A stretch of DNA of 64,000 nucleotides from NCBI RefSeq assembly GCF_028453695.1, contig NC_135781.1:7452779-7516778 (forward strand), given 5' to 3'. Below, one piece after another: positions 1 through 12,560 of the stretch (within the stretch, counting starts at the first letter, position 1; the number at the start of each line of letters is the position of its first letter). Both the position numbers and the translations under genes were made by a program. A model generated the notes under the pieces. The model ran no database searches, was not told the origin of the DNA, and saw nothing but the letters and a program-made list of their open reading frames with translations. Source of the DNA: Augochlora pura (Eukaryota > Arthropoda > Insecta > Hymenoptera > Halictidae).

Positions 1-884
1 GACGCGTTATTACGGGCGTTGAGGAAACGTTCTGAACTGAATGTCGTTTTAATATCTGAAATAAGACCCCTTAATGACAGCCATTTTAGGTCGTAAGACG
101 TTCCGACCTAAAAACGACATAAAATATACGCGTTGAAAACGTGATATCTGGGTTGGTACACAGACCCTTGGTGTGTTTCCAACAGATATCGGTGGAATTG
201 CTGTAAAGGTGACACTTTAACAAGTGTCGCGTAGAATGCATAGCGTCTCGTTCCGAACCTGGAAACGATTCTCGGACCATCGACCACCATTCCTGCATTC
301 GAGGAACCGTTTCCCCGGTGCCCGAAGTCACCGCCCGTTATCGGAAAATCAATAAACAACGTCACCTCGCTGGCAAGAGGAAATTACTGCGGAGGGTGTC
401 TTGTCGATCTTCCGAAGACTTCCGCCGCGTTACAGCTCGAACGAAGTGTCCTCGATGTTAGACGTCTTCGTGGAATCCTCGATTTTAACGAAATCATAGC
501 GACGATAATTAGATTTTTCTTGTCGACAAGATAGACAGATAGTTGGCAGACTACTGTCCAGTGTTCCATTAGGGTGGAAGAGAACGTTGCGGAGGTGGTG
601 TCTTGAAACGGGGAGGAGAGGAATGAAAGTCTGGACGAGCGACGGACGAGGCGGACGAGGCGGACGAGGAGCGAGGGGGAGGGGCGAGTTCCGGTGGATA
701 GCGAATATAACGTTGGCTTGCCTCAGCGACGTTTTACAACCAAGAAGAGGGCCCCCACGCAGGATTTATTGGCCGGAGAGTGGAGAATTTATGCGGAGAT
801 TCGCGCTGGCAGGTGGTTTTACTCGCGATGAAAAACCGAAATTTCTCTCCTTCTCTATCAGCCTTGCTTCGCACTGCTTCTTCG

Positions 885-918
<34 letters not shown>

Positions 919-1429
919 GATCTCTCGATCTCTCTCTTTGCTTCACCTCTTCGTATCTGCCCCGTCCCCGTTCGACTCGAATTACTCGCGTTGCTTATGG
1001 GTTCGCGGGCTGTTCTGACAAGAAATTGGAGATTTCTGCCGAGGCTCCCGGCGGAGCACACCGAAATTAGACACAGATAACGCTGCTGACGACACGGCGG
1101 AAGAGTGGTCTGCCTCTGCGCTCGACCAGAAAGGAATACGAATCGCCAGGTGAAAACAATTAACTCTCTTTTAGAATGATGGAAAGAAAGTCTCATTAGA
1201 ATTTTTTATTAGTACAGAATTTTAGTGGTAAATACGTCTTGTACTCGTAATCCAGTTTGAAGTTAGCGGTGGTATGCGAAGGAAGTTGAAGATTCTATTT
1301 GTGATTTAAAAAAAGTGTTGAAGAATTATCTATAGAAGTAAGAAGTCATTTTGCTGCAAGAGCTTGATGAAAGTGAAGGATATATTCCAGGGAACATTTT
1401 TCTTAAGTGATGGTCCGATGCTTTTGGTT
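1..1429. other. Non-coding, no gene recognised
   Basis: Mixed composition. Open frames of 60-143 codons are unconserved-looking; the longest (587-1018, plus) runs through Arg/Gly-rich and (TC)n-encoded low-complexity residues. Confidence 0.6.
888..916. repeat. (TC)n microsatellite
   Basis: Uninterrupted CT dinucleotides over 29 bp, followed by further TCTCTC-rich sequence. Confidence 0.95.
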
Positions 1430-1935
1430 GACTGTATACTCAGGTACACTTCAAGGAGCCCTAGATTCTCGGAGAGTCCAAGAACTTTGAAGAGCCCTTA
1501 CATGGACTTTAATGTTGTTTCGCTATCGCGAGCTTTAGGCTTCTCGGTGGCCCTTTACTGAAAGCTCTAGATTCTTTGACTCCTCCTCCAATGATCTTAA
1601 TGCTCCTTCGGTGAGCTTCCAATCTTCCCTCTACAGAGCCCTAAGTCTTCAAGTTCATCTTCAGTGAACTAGGATTCTCGTACAATTTTTCCTCAAATAA
1701 TACAGGTATTTGGACCCTTATAGAGGATCCTGGACCCTTGGCCGTCCTCTAAACTAATTTTAAATCTCCTTCGGAGAGCTCTATGTCCTCCGACGGCATC
1801 TCCGAAGAACCATAAGACCTTTAAGATCGTCTTCAGTGAATTAGGATTCTCGTAGAATCTTTTCTCCGAGCGAAAGATCCCTGAGAACCATCCAAAGATC
1901 CCGAAGCTCCTGGAGGACCTTCCCCGGATCTCCAC
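1430..1935. repeat. Degenerate tandem repeat, ~170-bp duplication
   Basis: Two stretches (about 1645-1695 and 1812-1865) share CTTCAGTGAAYTAGGATTC and TCGTA-AAT. The whole block is built of short CT-rich words around GGAGAGCTC, AGCCCTAAG and TCCTCC. No coding frame is convincing. Confidence 0.55.
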
Positions 1936-4900
1936 CGAGGAGAAAGACCGCCGATGGACCCGTTTTACGTCAAGACGTTCGTATTACGTGCGAGTTCCCG
2001 GGACGCGGGCACACAACACCGTGAACCGGACAGACGTATTTCGCGGAGGGGAGGAGGAGCGGCGGCCCCGGCGCGGTTCAACGCTCGGGAGTTTTTCGAA
2101 TCGGTCGTTCGCCGGGGCCGAAATTTGCATTTAAAACTACGGCCGGGGGCGAGGAAATAAAAGGAAACGCGCCGCGCGCGATTTGACGAGCTCAGACGCG
2201 TCGAGATAAAAGGATCGTAGTCGGCGAGGACCAGAAAACGAGCAACCCGAACGCCGAAGGACCGGTCGACGCAGATCCTGCGTTCCTTCCCGCGTCCCTC
2301 CCTCTTGCCGAATGTTCTCCTTCGCTCGCCTTACAGGACTATTGAGCCTTGATCTTTCGATCCACCCACGCGGCGCCATCGGCTAGACTTTGTCCGAGAT
2401 GTCAACCGGTAACTGCTCTTCTCGAAACGTGACGAATAATGTTATACCGGGAAACGTCGTTCGTGGAACAACGTTCAGTGGGGGAAATTGTTCTAAACTG
2501 TGGTTCCCCATCCTTCATTTTTATCATCGCGTTAGATACAAGCAGTCTTTTCTTGTTCCTGTATACTAATTATATATCGATTACACCACTTTTATAATTC
2601 GTTGAAGAAACTGATTAGCTCGAAATCGTGTCTTTAATCGCATGATTATTTTATTAAAGTTCAAAAAGCTAAATAAAGATGTTGAAGTTCCGACGATTTT
2701 TAGACCCATTATTTACAATACTCTTACATTTTACAGACCAATATAGAATAAATAAGATCCTATTGACGAAGCAACAGAAAATTAAAGTTTACCTAAAAAA
2801 ATTAATCATTCTTCAGTGATGGCTGATTCTCACTTCTTCTTGCTTTTTTAATAACACAACTGTACTTAATTATAAAATATGAATAATGATAATTATTGAT
2901 CTTGAATGTCATCAAACCTACTTATTCAAACACGTTGAACGTTGCTGTCGTATTCGTGAGATCGATGACAATGATAATCCGTCGATCGGATTGCACCCGC
3001 GAGTCGAAGCACAATCGGGTCCCGGTTCTGGAGGCAAAACGCATTTCCCGGAACCTGGGTGCCGGACTCGAAATTCGCCACGTTCCCCGTTGACTCTAAC
3101 ACAAAGTGACAACCGGACCGTTTGCTCGCGGCGCGGTGTGTCAACCGCGCGAGCTTCCAATGAAAAAGACCATTCGACGAGTCGCCGCCGCCGCGATGAC
3201 GGCTCTTTGGCGCGAGTTTGCGCGTCCGACCCCCCCTCCCCGCGGCCGCTGATTTTTTCGCGGTCGCCTCTCGGCCCCGGCGTACAAAAGCGCCGATGTA
3301 TTAATTATCGAGGACCCGTCCGGTTGTTCGGCCCGGTCGTGTGCGTCGCCTCGTTAACAAACACGCCGCGCCGCGAACTTTCGGCCGTTCCGCGCGAACT
3401 CGCCCGCCCCGAGGTCTCTCTCCTCTCCGTTTTTCGAAAGGGTCGCACCGCCGCGGTTTATTTGCGCCGTGCATACTTCGCGAGGGTGGCGGGCGCTCGC
3501 GCGCAGACGCGCGTCGCCGTAATTGCTTCCGGTGACCAATAAACGAATCTTGTTTTAAACCGTTTAATTGAACAGCGCCGGAGAAATTTCGGCCGCGTAA
3601 TAAAATATTTTCGCGCGCAGACTTTACAGCGGCGCGCGCGAGCCGCCTTTTTATGGGGGCCACGCGCGATTCAATTAACGCGGGCACAAATAAAGTTCGT
3701 CGCGATTTCGACGGGATAATGGGCGGACGGGATCGCGTTCGACAAACGAAGGGAGAAGGGTCGCTAACTAACTGCGACCGGCCGGACGCGGAAGACTCCG
3801 CCCCCGCGATTTTAATTTACTTCGTTCTTGGCGATCGAACCTCCGACCCCGCGGCGGACGATTGAAATCGAACACCGTTCCGCGCCAATATTGTTTCTTT
3901 GAAGTCGGGAATGGACGCTTGCGTACGCGTTTGAATCATCGAGGACTGAAATTATAGATTGTTTTGCGAAAATAGCAAAAAAGGGAGCATCGTTCTGCGA
4001 ACGGTTAGGAAGAATTGATTGGTGCGCCTATAATTTGATGCAATTTACGGTTCTCCGATAGAACTATTGCGTGAAGGTAAATTGATAATTAAATTGCGTA
4101 ACTATACCAGAAAAACATTTTCGGGCGCAATGTTATTTGACGCGAACCCCATATCCATCGCCCTCCAATCAAATTGCGAGATTCCAATTCGCAATTAAAA
4201 TGTATAATTGACGGAGGAAAATATTTTCTAACGTGGATACGTGATTCGGGTACAATTTCATTCGATATGGATTCCACATTCCTTTATTAATTAAATTCTA
4301 ACGGCGAGCCAGGTAAGTGGACTCTGTTCCAGGTGCATTTATAAAAAAGTTGTGGAGCAAGATTTTACACTATTTAACATGCTATATTCTCCTATTATTG
4401 AAATCTAAGAGTGAAATGAATGAAGACACTTAAAGAATAAAAATTGTCTGATTGTATGAAATTGATTACCGCTTGGACGGCGGACCATTTTCACGACTAT
4501 ATTATTGTCGATGTTTATAACAATTATAGGCTTTATTCATATCAGCCTTTCTGTTGTTCCTAAAGCAACAGTAATTTATTCGATTTTATTACCGAAAATT
4601 GAGTAATCAAATGAATCGATTTAAACTGTTCGGGCTGAACATTGACTTAGCCAGCAATTAAGGACGAAAATAAAGTGGTGGGGTTGAAAGAGGAGTTCAA
4701 AGGAGAAGTATTTTCCAACGCGTAAAAAGGACTCGAGTGTAATTTCGGACTCTATTCTCAATACTCCAACAAACCTAAAGCCCCATCCCTCTCCGGCGAG
4801 GTGCAGATCGCCTAAAGCCTCGAAACCATTCGCGGTATCCCGAATTGGTCCGAAACACGGGGTTCGTAGAATCGGTGGACACCTGGATTAAGAGGGTCGC

Positions 4901-5443
4901 CGGTGCGACCAAAAAATCGCGAGACGGATAATTCCTAAATGAAAGGTTCACGGGGAAACGTGTCGGTGCGAGGAGAGGCGGCGGCGATGCCGTGCGGCCC
5001 TCGTCGATCAGGCTCGAAGCATCGCAACACCTGTTTCCAAACAGGGTTCCTAAAGCATCGCGGTTGTGTTCTGGGGTGGTCTGTGTTCCCCTGTGCCGAA
5101 AATGGCCCGGAGGATCGACGGGGAGAGCGGGAGAAAGAGAAAAAGGGAAACAAGTGCGCGGGGAGAGTGGCAAAACAAGCACCGCGAGCCCGCTCTTGCT
5201 GCGAGAAGGAGGAAACGGAGAAGGGAGGCGCTGCCGGACCGAGCGAGAAAACGGGTAGTGGGAGAGGGGGAGAGAGAGAGAGAGAGAGAGAGGAGAGACG
5301 AGAGTGAGAGTGTCTCTAGTGCGTGGACCGTAGTGTTCGTCGCGAAAAGGAGACGGCGTGGCAGAGAGTTCGTGGCAGGCAAGGAACGCTCGAATCGAGA
5401 GAGCCTCGAACGAAGGCCAAACGAGAGAGGAGATCTAGCCGAG

Positions 5444-5481
<38 letters not shown>

Positions 5482-8400
5482 AGGAGTGAGCTGAAAGCGA
5501 GCCGCCGACACCGTGGAATGATGAATGCGTTTGGGAAAGGAGCCGCATAAATCCTCGAGGATAATGCGTCTCGCACTTTTCGGCCGGGGCCCCGGCCTTT
5601 GAATTCGCGCGGGTCTTGCTCGTTTTTACAAGCAGCTGCTATATCGAGGGAACCGCGGACCTCGAAGATACACCGAGATTTATCGTCACCCCGATACATC
5701 GTTATGCTATTTAATTGTCTTCCCAGACTTAGTAGACGGATCTCGTCAAAATTTGTACCGCGAACACTTTTCCCAAAACCTCGCTCGTTGGGATTAGTCC
5801 TCTCAAATTGAACCGAGAAGCACTTCTTCCTTCGCTCTCCGAAACTACCATACTCGGGAGTATATATTTGGTAATTAAAATTCCTCGGATCAGAGGGAAT
5901 GGAACGAAAAATTAATCTGTAGAGAAATGAAGAGTCGAGAAATTTGGGAACAGAGGAAATACACTGACCATGGCGATATAGCTAATTGGCACTTTGACTG
6001 GCATACTTGACACATATAATTATGTGTAACTGTTACTTCAAGAAAAAGTTGTTTGCCAAATTCCGTGTTACACGAGAAGATAAAAATAGTTACCATCAAT
6101 TTAACATTTCAAAAGTCTATTTCTCCCCAATCCCGGCTAAATCACGTCGCTTACTTGTTCAACTTCTTCTCACGTTCTACGGATCCAAATAAAATTAGTA
6201 AGATACGTTCGATCAGCTGAAAAAATTGCTTTCCAAATCTGAGAAGATAATTCCGTTACCCACACACCCGGTGACGCAGCAGTGGAAGCGTTAAGGTGCA
6301 CAGGATAGATCGGGGAAAATATCGGAGAATTTTCTGACGATTCCCGAGGCGAGTGAACAACCTCGGCAATAATGGTTCGTTTATCGCGGCACCGGTGTAA
6401 TAAACGCGTGTCCGGCCATCGAGAGGGAACACGACGCTCTAACGAGAGGTGTCCGCGGCGCAACTGCAGCTACAGCTACAGCTACGGCCACGGCGAACGG
6501 CAACTGCAGCAGCTTTCCAGGACGCGCGGATTTGCGGGAGTGGTCAAGCGCGAGTGCGGCTCCTTGCAAGAAACACGCGGAGAGGCGTGGGAAGCCACGA
6601 CGCGGAGGGTTATGGTTATTGCGGAAATATTTCACCGTCTTAGGCGGCAGTGCCGATCCCCGTATAGGGGATTTATCATGATAAGTAGCAGCACGGCGCT
6701 CGGTCATCGTGAATTAGCCTGCGTCCAGCCGCGGCCACCTTCTCCCGGGGGATCGTTGCTGTTATTATTAAACCCGCGTGCGATCGGCACACCCGAAACA
6801 GACTTTCGAGCGTGCCGTTTCGTAATAGCCAGACTTTCCGAGGGACTTCCGGTTGGTGCAAAGGTCAGCTCCCCGGTGCATCGCGTTGGCCATCTAGCAG
6901 GCTGCGTGGTAGGTCGCCGGGTCGCGCGATACGCGAACTTTTCGAGCCGTTTCCGTAGTTCCGGAACTACCCTCTCTATCAGAATTCTAATCAATTAATT
7001 AATAGAAAGACGATCGATTGAATTACCCAGCATATTATATCAATTATCGCAACGATATAGTAGACGAAATTTTTAAAAGTTCATTACCAATCCGTAAATC
7101 TCGTACAGCAAAATGTTGGTTACAGCAACTAGGAAGTACGGTTTGGTTCTATCGGAACACCGTCGTGCGAGCTTGTTGATATCTGCTGAACGGACTTTGT
7201 TCTAACCGGTCCGAATTTCCCCATCACTGACCTATGCGATTTCTCGCAGATCCGGGAAAAGGTTTTCCCGACGGAACTGGTCGTATTTGGTCGCCGGGAA
7301 TCAGTGGGACGCAATATCCGGTGCTCGTAGAGTGCGGAGCATCGCCCATCGTCCGAAGTAACAGACGAACAGAGAAATCGATCGGCGCGGCTTCGATTCG
7401 TTCCAGTGACCCCAGGGCTGAAACGTCCTCTCACGAAAACCTCCTCGAGGAACAAACGGCGTGAAGGAGGCGTCTTCGGAGCGGGTTAAGCCTCGAAAAT
7501 CCCAGCGATTCTGATCCCGTCCTTGCTCAGGATTAAGCCGATCACGCTCTGCAGGTGTCGCCCGAGAAAGAACCGAACGACCGTATTTCTCCGCTGAAGC
7601 GTTCCGATGCGACAGAATCTCTGCCGTGCTAGAAACTGGAAGGTCACCGTCAGGTGGTACGAGCGCCGGACAGGGACCGTTTCATTGCCGCATACTTGAC
7701 CGAGGGTTTCCCGACGAGGCGATTTCGCGAGCCAACTCGTTGCAGGATTCGAGACGGATGGCCAACATTTAAAGGGTCCTTATGCCGCGGTTACTGGTAT
7801 CAGGGAGGACTTGGTCGGCCGCCAAGTACGTGACAGGAATAAGGTTAAAGCCTCCCTTTCCTCGGGATGGACTTCCTCTCCCGTCGTTCCCCGCTGCCAA
7901 AAGCCCCCGAGAGCCCCACTACCGACCCTGGAATCGGATCAATCACCGCGTCTCTAGTTACAGGTTTCACCTCCTCGACCGTCGACTCTCAAATTCTAGG
8001 TTGATTCGTATTGAAGCTGAGGACGCATTTGCACGTCCAGTGAAAGCTATTGCTGCGGACCGTGGCCGTGTATTTGATTCTGATTTGACACAATATTATA
8101 GCAATAGCTTCACAAAAAGTATTCGTCCATTAAATTCACGTTTCTTCGAGTATAGACTATGCGAAAAAATATTCCGATCTCACTGATTACTTAACTTAAA
8201 AGCACTTCGCATTCACTTTTTCTGTGCACTTTCAGAATTGTAACACTACAATTATTGCGATACGATCATAGTTCGGTATTAGTTCTGTTTAATTTATTTT
8301 ATTCTGTTTGTTAATTACTTTATTTTAAATTATAGTAATATTTCGTTAGAAACGCGAATACATACTCCGCTGCGATTGTTCGGTTGAATAAACATGCTAC

Positions 8401-8499
8401 AACACTTTTTCATATTCTTGTCAAATTAAACGGTAATAAATTAAGAAATGAATTGAAACTGTTAAAACTAACATGGTGAAATGAAATTGTAGAATGTCT
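1936..8499. other. Non-coding DNA, GC-rich/AT-rich mosaic
   Basis: GC-rich CpG-dense blocks at about 1950-2380, 2990-3880, 4930-5600 and 6400-6980 alternate with AT-rich 2400-2890, 3950-4700, 5870-6250 and 8190-8490. The 218-codon frame at 2886-3542 is Arg/Ser/Pro-rich and typical of chance frames in CpG-rich DNA. A consensus CAG|GTAAGT is at 4313 without any exon evidence around it. Confidence 0.55.
5271..5477. repeat. Two (AG)n microsatellites in a GA-rich block
   Basis: AG runs at 5271-5292 and 5448-5477 inside a purine-rich plus strand (about 5100-5500). GAGAG runs are potential GAGA-factor sites in insects, but no core promoter or splice evidence ties them to a gene. Confidence 0.9.
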
Positions 8500-8725
8500 C
8501 TAATATTCGTAGTTTTGTCATATAGAGTACTTTTGACGAGTGATTCCGCTACTTTTCTTTACGCAGAGTGCTCTGTGGACTGGTTTCGCAGTTACTCTTT
8601 CTGTAGAGTGCTCCGAGGGCGTGGTCTCGTTGCTCTTTGTGCACAGCGTGCCGTGGGGGTTGGAGGAGGGGCACGGTTTCGATGCTCCATTTACACAGAG
8701 TGCGTTCGCGAGAGCGATTCATTCG
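8500..8725 (+). repeat. Degenerate ~40-bp tandem repeat, GAGGGCGTGGT family
   Basis: Successive diverged units share GAGTGCTC, a GGGCGTGGTYTCG core and TTTCTGTA or TTTGTGCACA, for example at 8566-8604, 8604-8643 and 8645-8700. The same motifs occur in reverse complement at 51975-52545. The open frames through it are not conserved-looking and change with each unit. Confidence 0.7.
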
Positions 8726-11181
8726 TTGTTGCTATCAACACATCCGAGAATCCGGACGAAATTCCACCGCATTCTATCGCTTGCACCCCAAGTTATCAAT
8801 TCCGCGTTCTCCTTTCCGCAGAATATTCCATGAGCTGCGAAAGAGGGTCCCGGACGAACGAAACGCAATCATCGCGGTGGATTATCAGACGGAGGGGATC
8901 ATGTCCCCCGTCTGGAACTTTTTTCCAAGAGTTTTCTCCAGCCGTCGCGACGCGATTTATCTCGAGGCAGCTGACGGGCCGGGCGTAATCCTCAAAGTCC
9001 AGGAGCGAGCGCGGTTTACGACGGATTCGTGGCCGCGGCGGCAGGCCGTTTTCACGGGTGACCGCTTTTATTCGGCGGCCGATCGGCTCCCGTTGTAATT
9101 TACAGCGAACGGGCGAACACGCGGGATCGGGCCGATCGAATCGTGCGCCGGCTCTCCGACCCCTCCCCCCCGGCGGCTTTCGAAACTTTGAGGTATTAAT
9201 CGTCGCCGAGGAAATTTACTTATCCGCCGTTTCCGCGTAACATTACGACCGCCGTAAATAACCGCGCGAAAAGAACGCGAGAGAGGCTGGACGCCGCCGC
9301 GTATCCCCGCGATTTCCAGCCCGGTCCGTGGCAGAACCGGGGGAGAGAGAGAGACGAGGAGGGACCGAGAGGAGAGGGAAGGAGAGAAAGTGCCGCGCCC
9401 CATCGAGCGGCCCTCGGAGCCGATTCTCGGGCTCGAACTCCGACGGTGACGCAACCGCGTGTCGCAACAACGAGAAACAATTCCGCACAGAATCGTAAAT
9501 TTGGCTCCGCAACGCCGATTCGATCGTTCTCCAACCACGCTCGCACCGCCGCCGCCGCCGCCGCCTCTTCTTCTGCCTCCCCCCCTCGTCCTCGTTCTTC
9601 TACTTCCACATCGCTTCCGCGCGACCAGAGGCCGAAGTTGATCGATGCCGTGCCCCGCGTGCTGCGAACAATTTCCTCCATCGAGGCCGCAACATCTGGG
9701 CCCCGCGGAGCTCGTGACAACTCCGAGGAGCTTCGAGCGCGCTCGAGATCCTATCGATCTTTATTCTCTTCCGTTTCGCCAACGGTGCTTATGACTCGAG
9801 CGATCCTCGCGGTCGATCGGGTCGATCCAGAGATGCCGGGACCTGCACCAAGTTTGAACTCCTTTCGTATTGTTTGCTGGTCGTTTCATAAAATTTAAGA
9901 GCAGATGCTTCGCTGATAGCCGCGTGTCCTTGCTTTGATAGTTTTGAAAAATTCATCGCCATAGTTGAAACGTATCTAATAAATGCTAATGCGAGACATG
10001 GAATACGTAGTAGGGGATACAAGATTAAGACGAAAATCAAAAAGGAAAGAAATTCGCAGAACGATAGATGGAACGATCGACTTTTCCAGTTCGTCTTCCA
10101 TAGTCTGACACTTTAAACCTTCGCGGTTGCGTGTCTATTCTCAACCACCTCATTCTCGGTGCATTCAATCGAATGTAATGCGATGACTGCGCCTCGTCGT
10201 GCACTAATTGGTCGCGAAATTGTCATCGCGATAAACTTAAAAGTTGAGATGATCATGACACCCTGTTAATGGAATGGCAAAATGCGCGTTGAAAAATAGT
10301 TGAAAAATACGCGTCGCTGAGGTCAAAATGGGAAATCACCCCGATCGGTTGGTAAAGTGTTAAGACTGGTCTAAGGCCAAAATCTGAGTGGAAAGTCGTG
10401 AGAAGCGAGCATTCTGCGAGGGTTAAACGCGGGGAACTCTGCGATCGGTTGTTCTCCGGCGCTTGGTATCGCTTCGGCTTATTATATTTTATCTGCGACC
10501 CGATACGCCGCGGCGCGCCGCGCCGTAGGAACCCGGTCGGCTGGCGAGATGAGGCATAAGGCGATATACCATACCGGACGTGCCTCCCCGGCGCGAGGTA
10601 GGCAGCAACGATGCGGTATTTACAGTCCCGGCTTACCTACATCTCCAACACAGTTTACTTGTTCGTCCTCCCCCTTTTGCCGCCCACATGCAAACAGGAC
10701 GAGGCAAACAGACGCGTAAACGGGCCGGGAAGACGCGTCTAGCCGCGCGGAACTACCCGCCAACAGCCGGCTGCCGTCAGTCGGCGGCTTCTACCTTCGT
10801 TGTCCTTCGTCTGGCAATCTCCTTTCTTCTCCAGCGAGCTCGGTATAAATCAGCCTTAGCCAATCTCCGGAAGATCCTTCCACGACTGTTTACTCCCGCG
10901 ACCCGCCCGAGAATTGTCCGCACCCTCGCGCGACCCTCCGAAACCCTTTACGGACCCCGTCGCGGCTCCCTCAATCGCCTAAATGCTGAATATTGCCGAC
11001 GAGGACGCGCCGCTTTCCCTTTGAAAGGACGCGTTCGCATTACCATGTTGCTATTCCTCGGGCGATCGATCGGATTTCGCGCGATTTAACTTTGTCGATG
11101 ATCGGAAATTTTGTCCTAGCAGTGCAATAAGAGAATTGAAGAATTTTTGACAGTTTAAAAATGTTGATGGGCCGACGCCTT

Positions 11182-11350
11182 TTAACCCCTTGCACTATAA
11201 TAATAATAATATGAGTCAAACTCGTGGTAAAGATTTTGTGCAAGTTTCACTAAATATGAATATTATTAATTTCTTCTACATCGAAGTAAAAAAAATTCTT
11301 CTCTTGTCAAAGTATAGAAACGAAGGTAAATAAAGACAATACAGGAAGCA
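11182..11350 (+). mobile_element. Family A MITE, left end, truncated
   Basis: TTAA-CCCCTTGCACTATAATAAT, an AAT microsatellite, then GAGTCAAACTCGTGG. This is the L end of family A with an expanded AAT run. No matching R end was found downstream; the right limit is a guess. Confidence 0.5.
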
Positions 11351-12354
11351 AAAATTGTCTGGTCTTGTTAGAAAAATTATTAAGTACGAACAAGTGCTAG
11401 TCATCGCAACAAGGGGTAGAAAAAGATGTATAAAATTTCATGTGGCAATTCGAAAATATTACGCAGTAATGCGATATAAAATCTTAATAGAAACCAACGA
11501 GATTCTAATGGAAAACTATGGCAGATTGCGTGTTGTTTCCTCTTAAATCACTTTTGCCGGGAAAGTATAAAGTTTAACAAAGAACCACTTGCGGGAGCTC
11601 TAATAATTTATGTTCGATCCGCGCAAAGAAAATTAGGAGGTGGCGTGTAGGCGAACTCTGTGCATTTGATAAATTATTCGGTAGAGTTTCGTTGGGCTGA
11701 GAACAAAGTTGTACGTGCGGGCAAGTTGCCGGAAATTGCTCTCGACAAAAGGTGCAAGGTGTTGAGTGATTTTTCCAGACGGTCTGAGTCGTTAACCAAT
11801 CAGTAGCAAATTCTGCAGGACTAATCTTGACCGCGCGGAGTGGCAAAAAGGGGCGGCGGCTCGCGGGTGCTCGCCGGCCACGGACGTTCGTGAAACCGCT
11901 CAATCTCCGTCGAGCGTTTAAACTCGTGCAATAATCTTACGGCATTGTTTGGAGAAGGCGTGTAAAGGATTCGCGTGACGGAAAACGTCGCGTTATCGCG
12001 GCCCATTACGTGGGCGGTAATTGTTGGCCCGCGAGCGCTAATCTACGAAGGAACGTCCCTCTTTATCATCCCCGGTCGCTCGTAAACCATGCTTTTTATC
12101 CTGACTAAATGCTTCTTTTACCTCGCCGCGGACCCCTAAGCTGTCCGTGATTTAGCGGCCGAAAAAAACACACGACGAACCTCGTGCAGAAGATTTTATA
12201 AACCGGCATCCCTGGTTTCGCCATAAGTTTCAGTTTCAGCTTGTTTCTGGATCCATTTGTTTCGTGAATATATCTACATGGAGATGCTGAGGATAAAGAG
12301 ATGAGATTAAGTGTAGCAATTTTAAAATAGTCGCATTTGATTTCATTTTGATTT

Positions 12355-12560
12355 AACCCTTCGCACTCGAAGCCATTTCGTCTTTGAAACCAAAATTGTT
12401 TTCCTGATCTATGGTATTTCCATTTTATTTTCTGTTTGTTTGTAGTTTGTTTCTATTCTGCTGTATTCCTCCTAATCGCAAGCATAGTCATATCTAATTT
12501 AGCAAATATAGTATTACAATTGTGATCCTGCATAAGGCAGTCAATCATAGTTGATAGAAA
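12355..12560 (-). mobile_element. Family B MITE end, partial
   Basis: TTAA-CCCTTCGCACTCGAAGCCATTTCG is the same end as the right end of the 61.5-kb element. The other terminus is not recognisable; the right coordinate is approximate. Confidence 0.45.

Noticed and set aside
4313..4320. Perfect CAG|GTAAGT splice-donor consensus
   Set aside because: AT-rich flank with no exon, promoter or acceptor evidence; such matches occur by chance.
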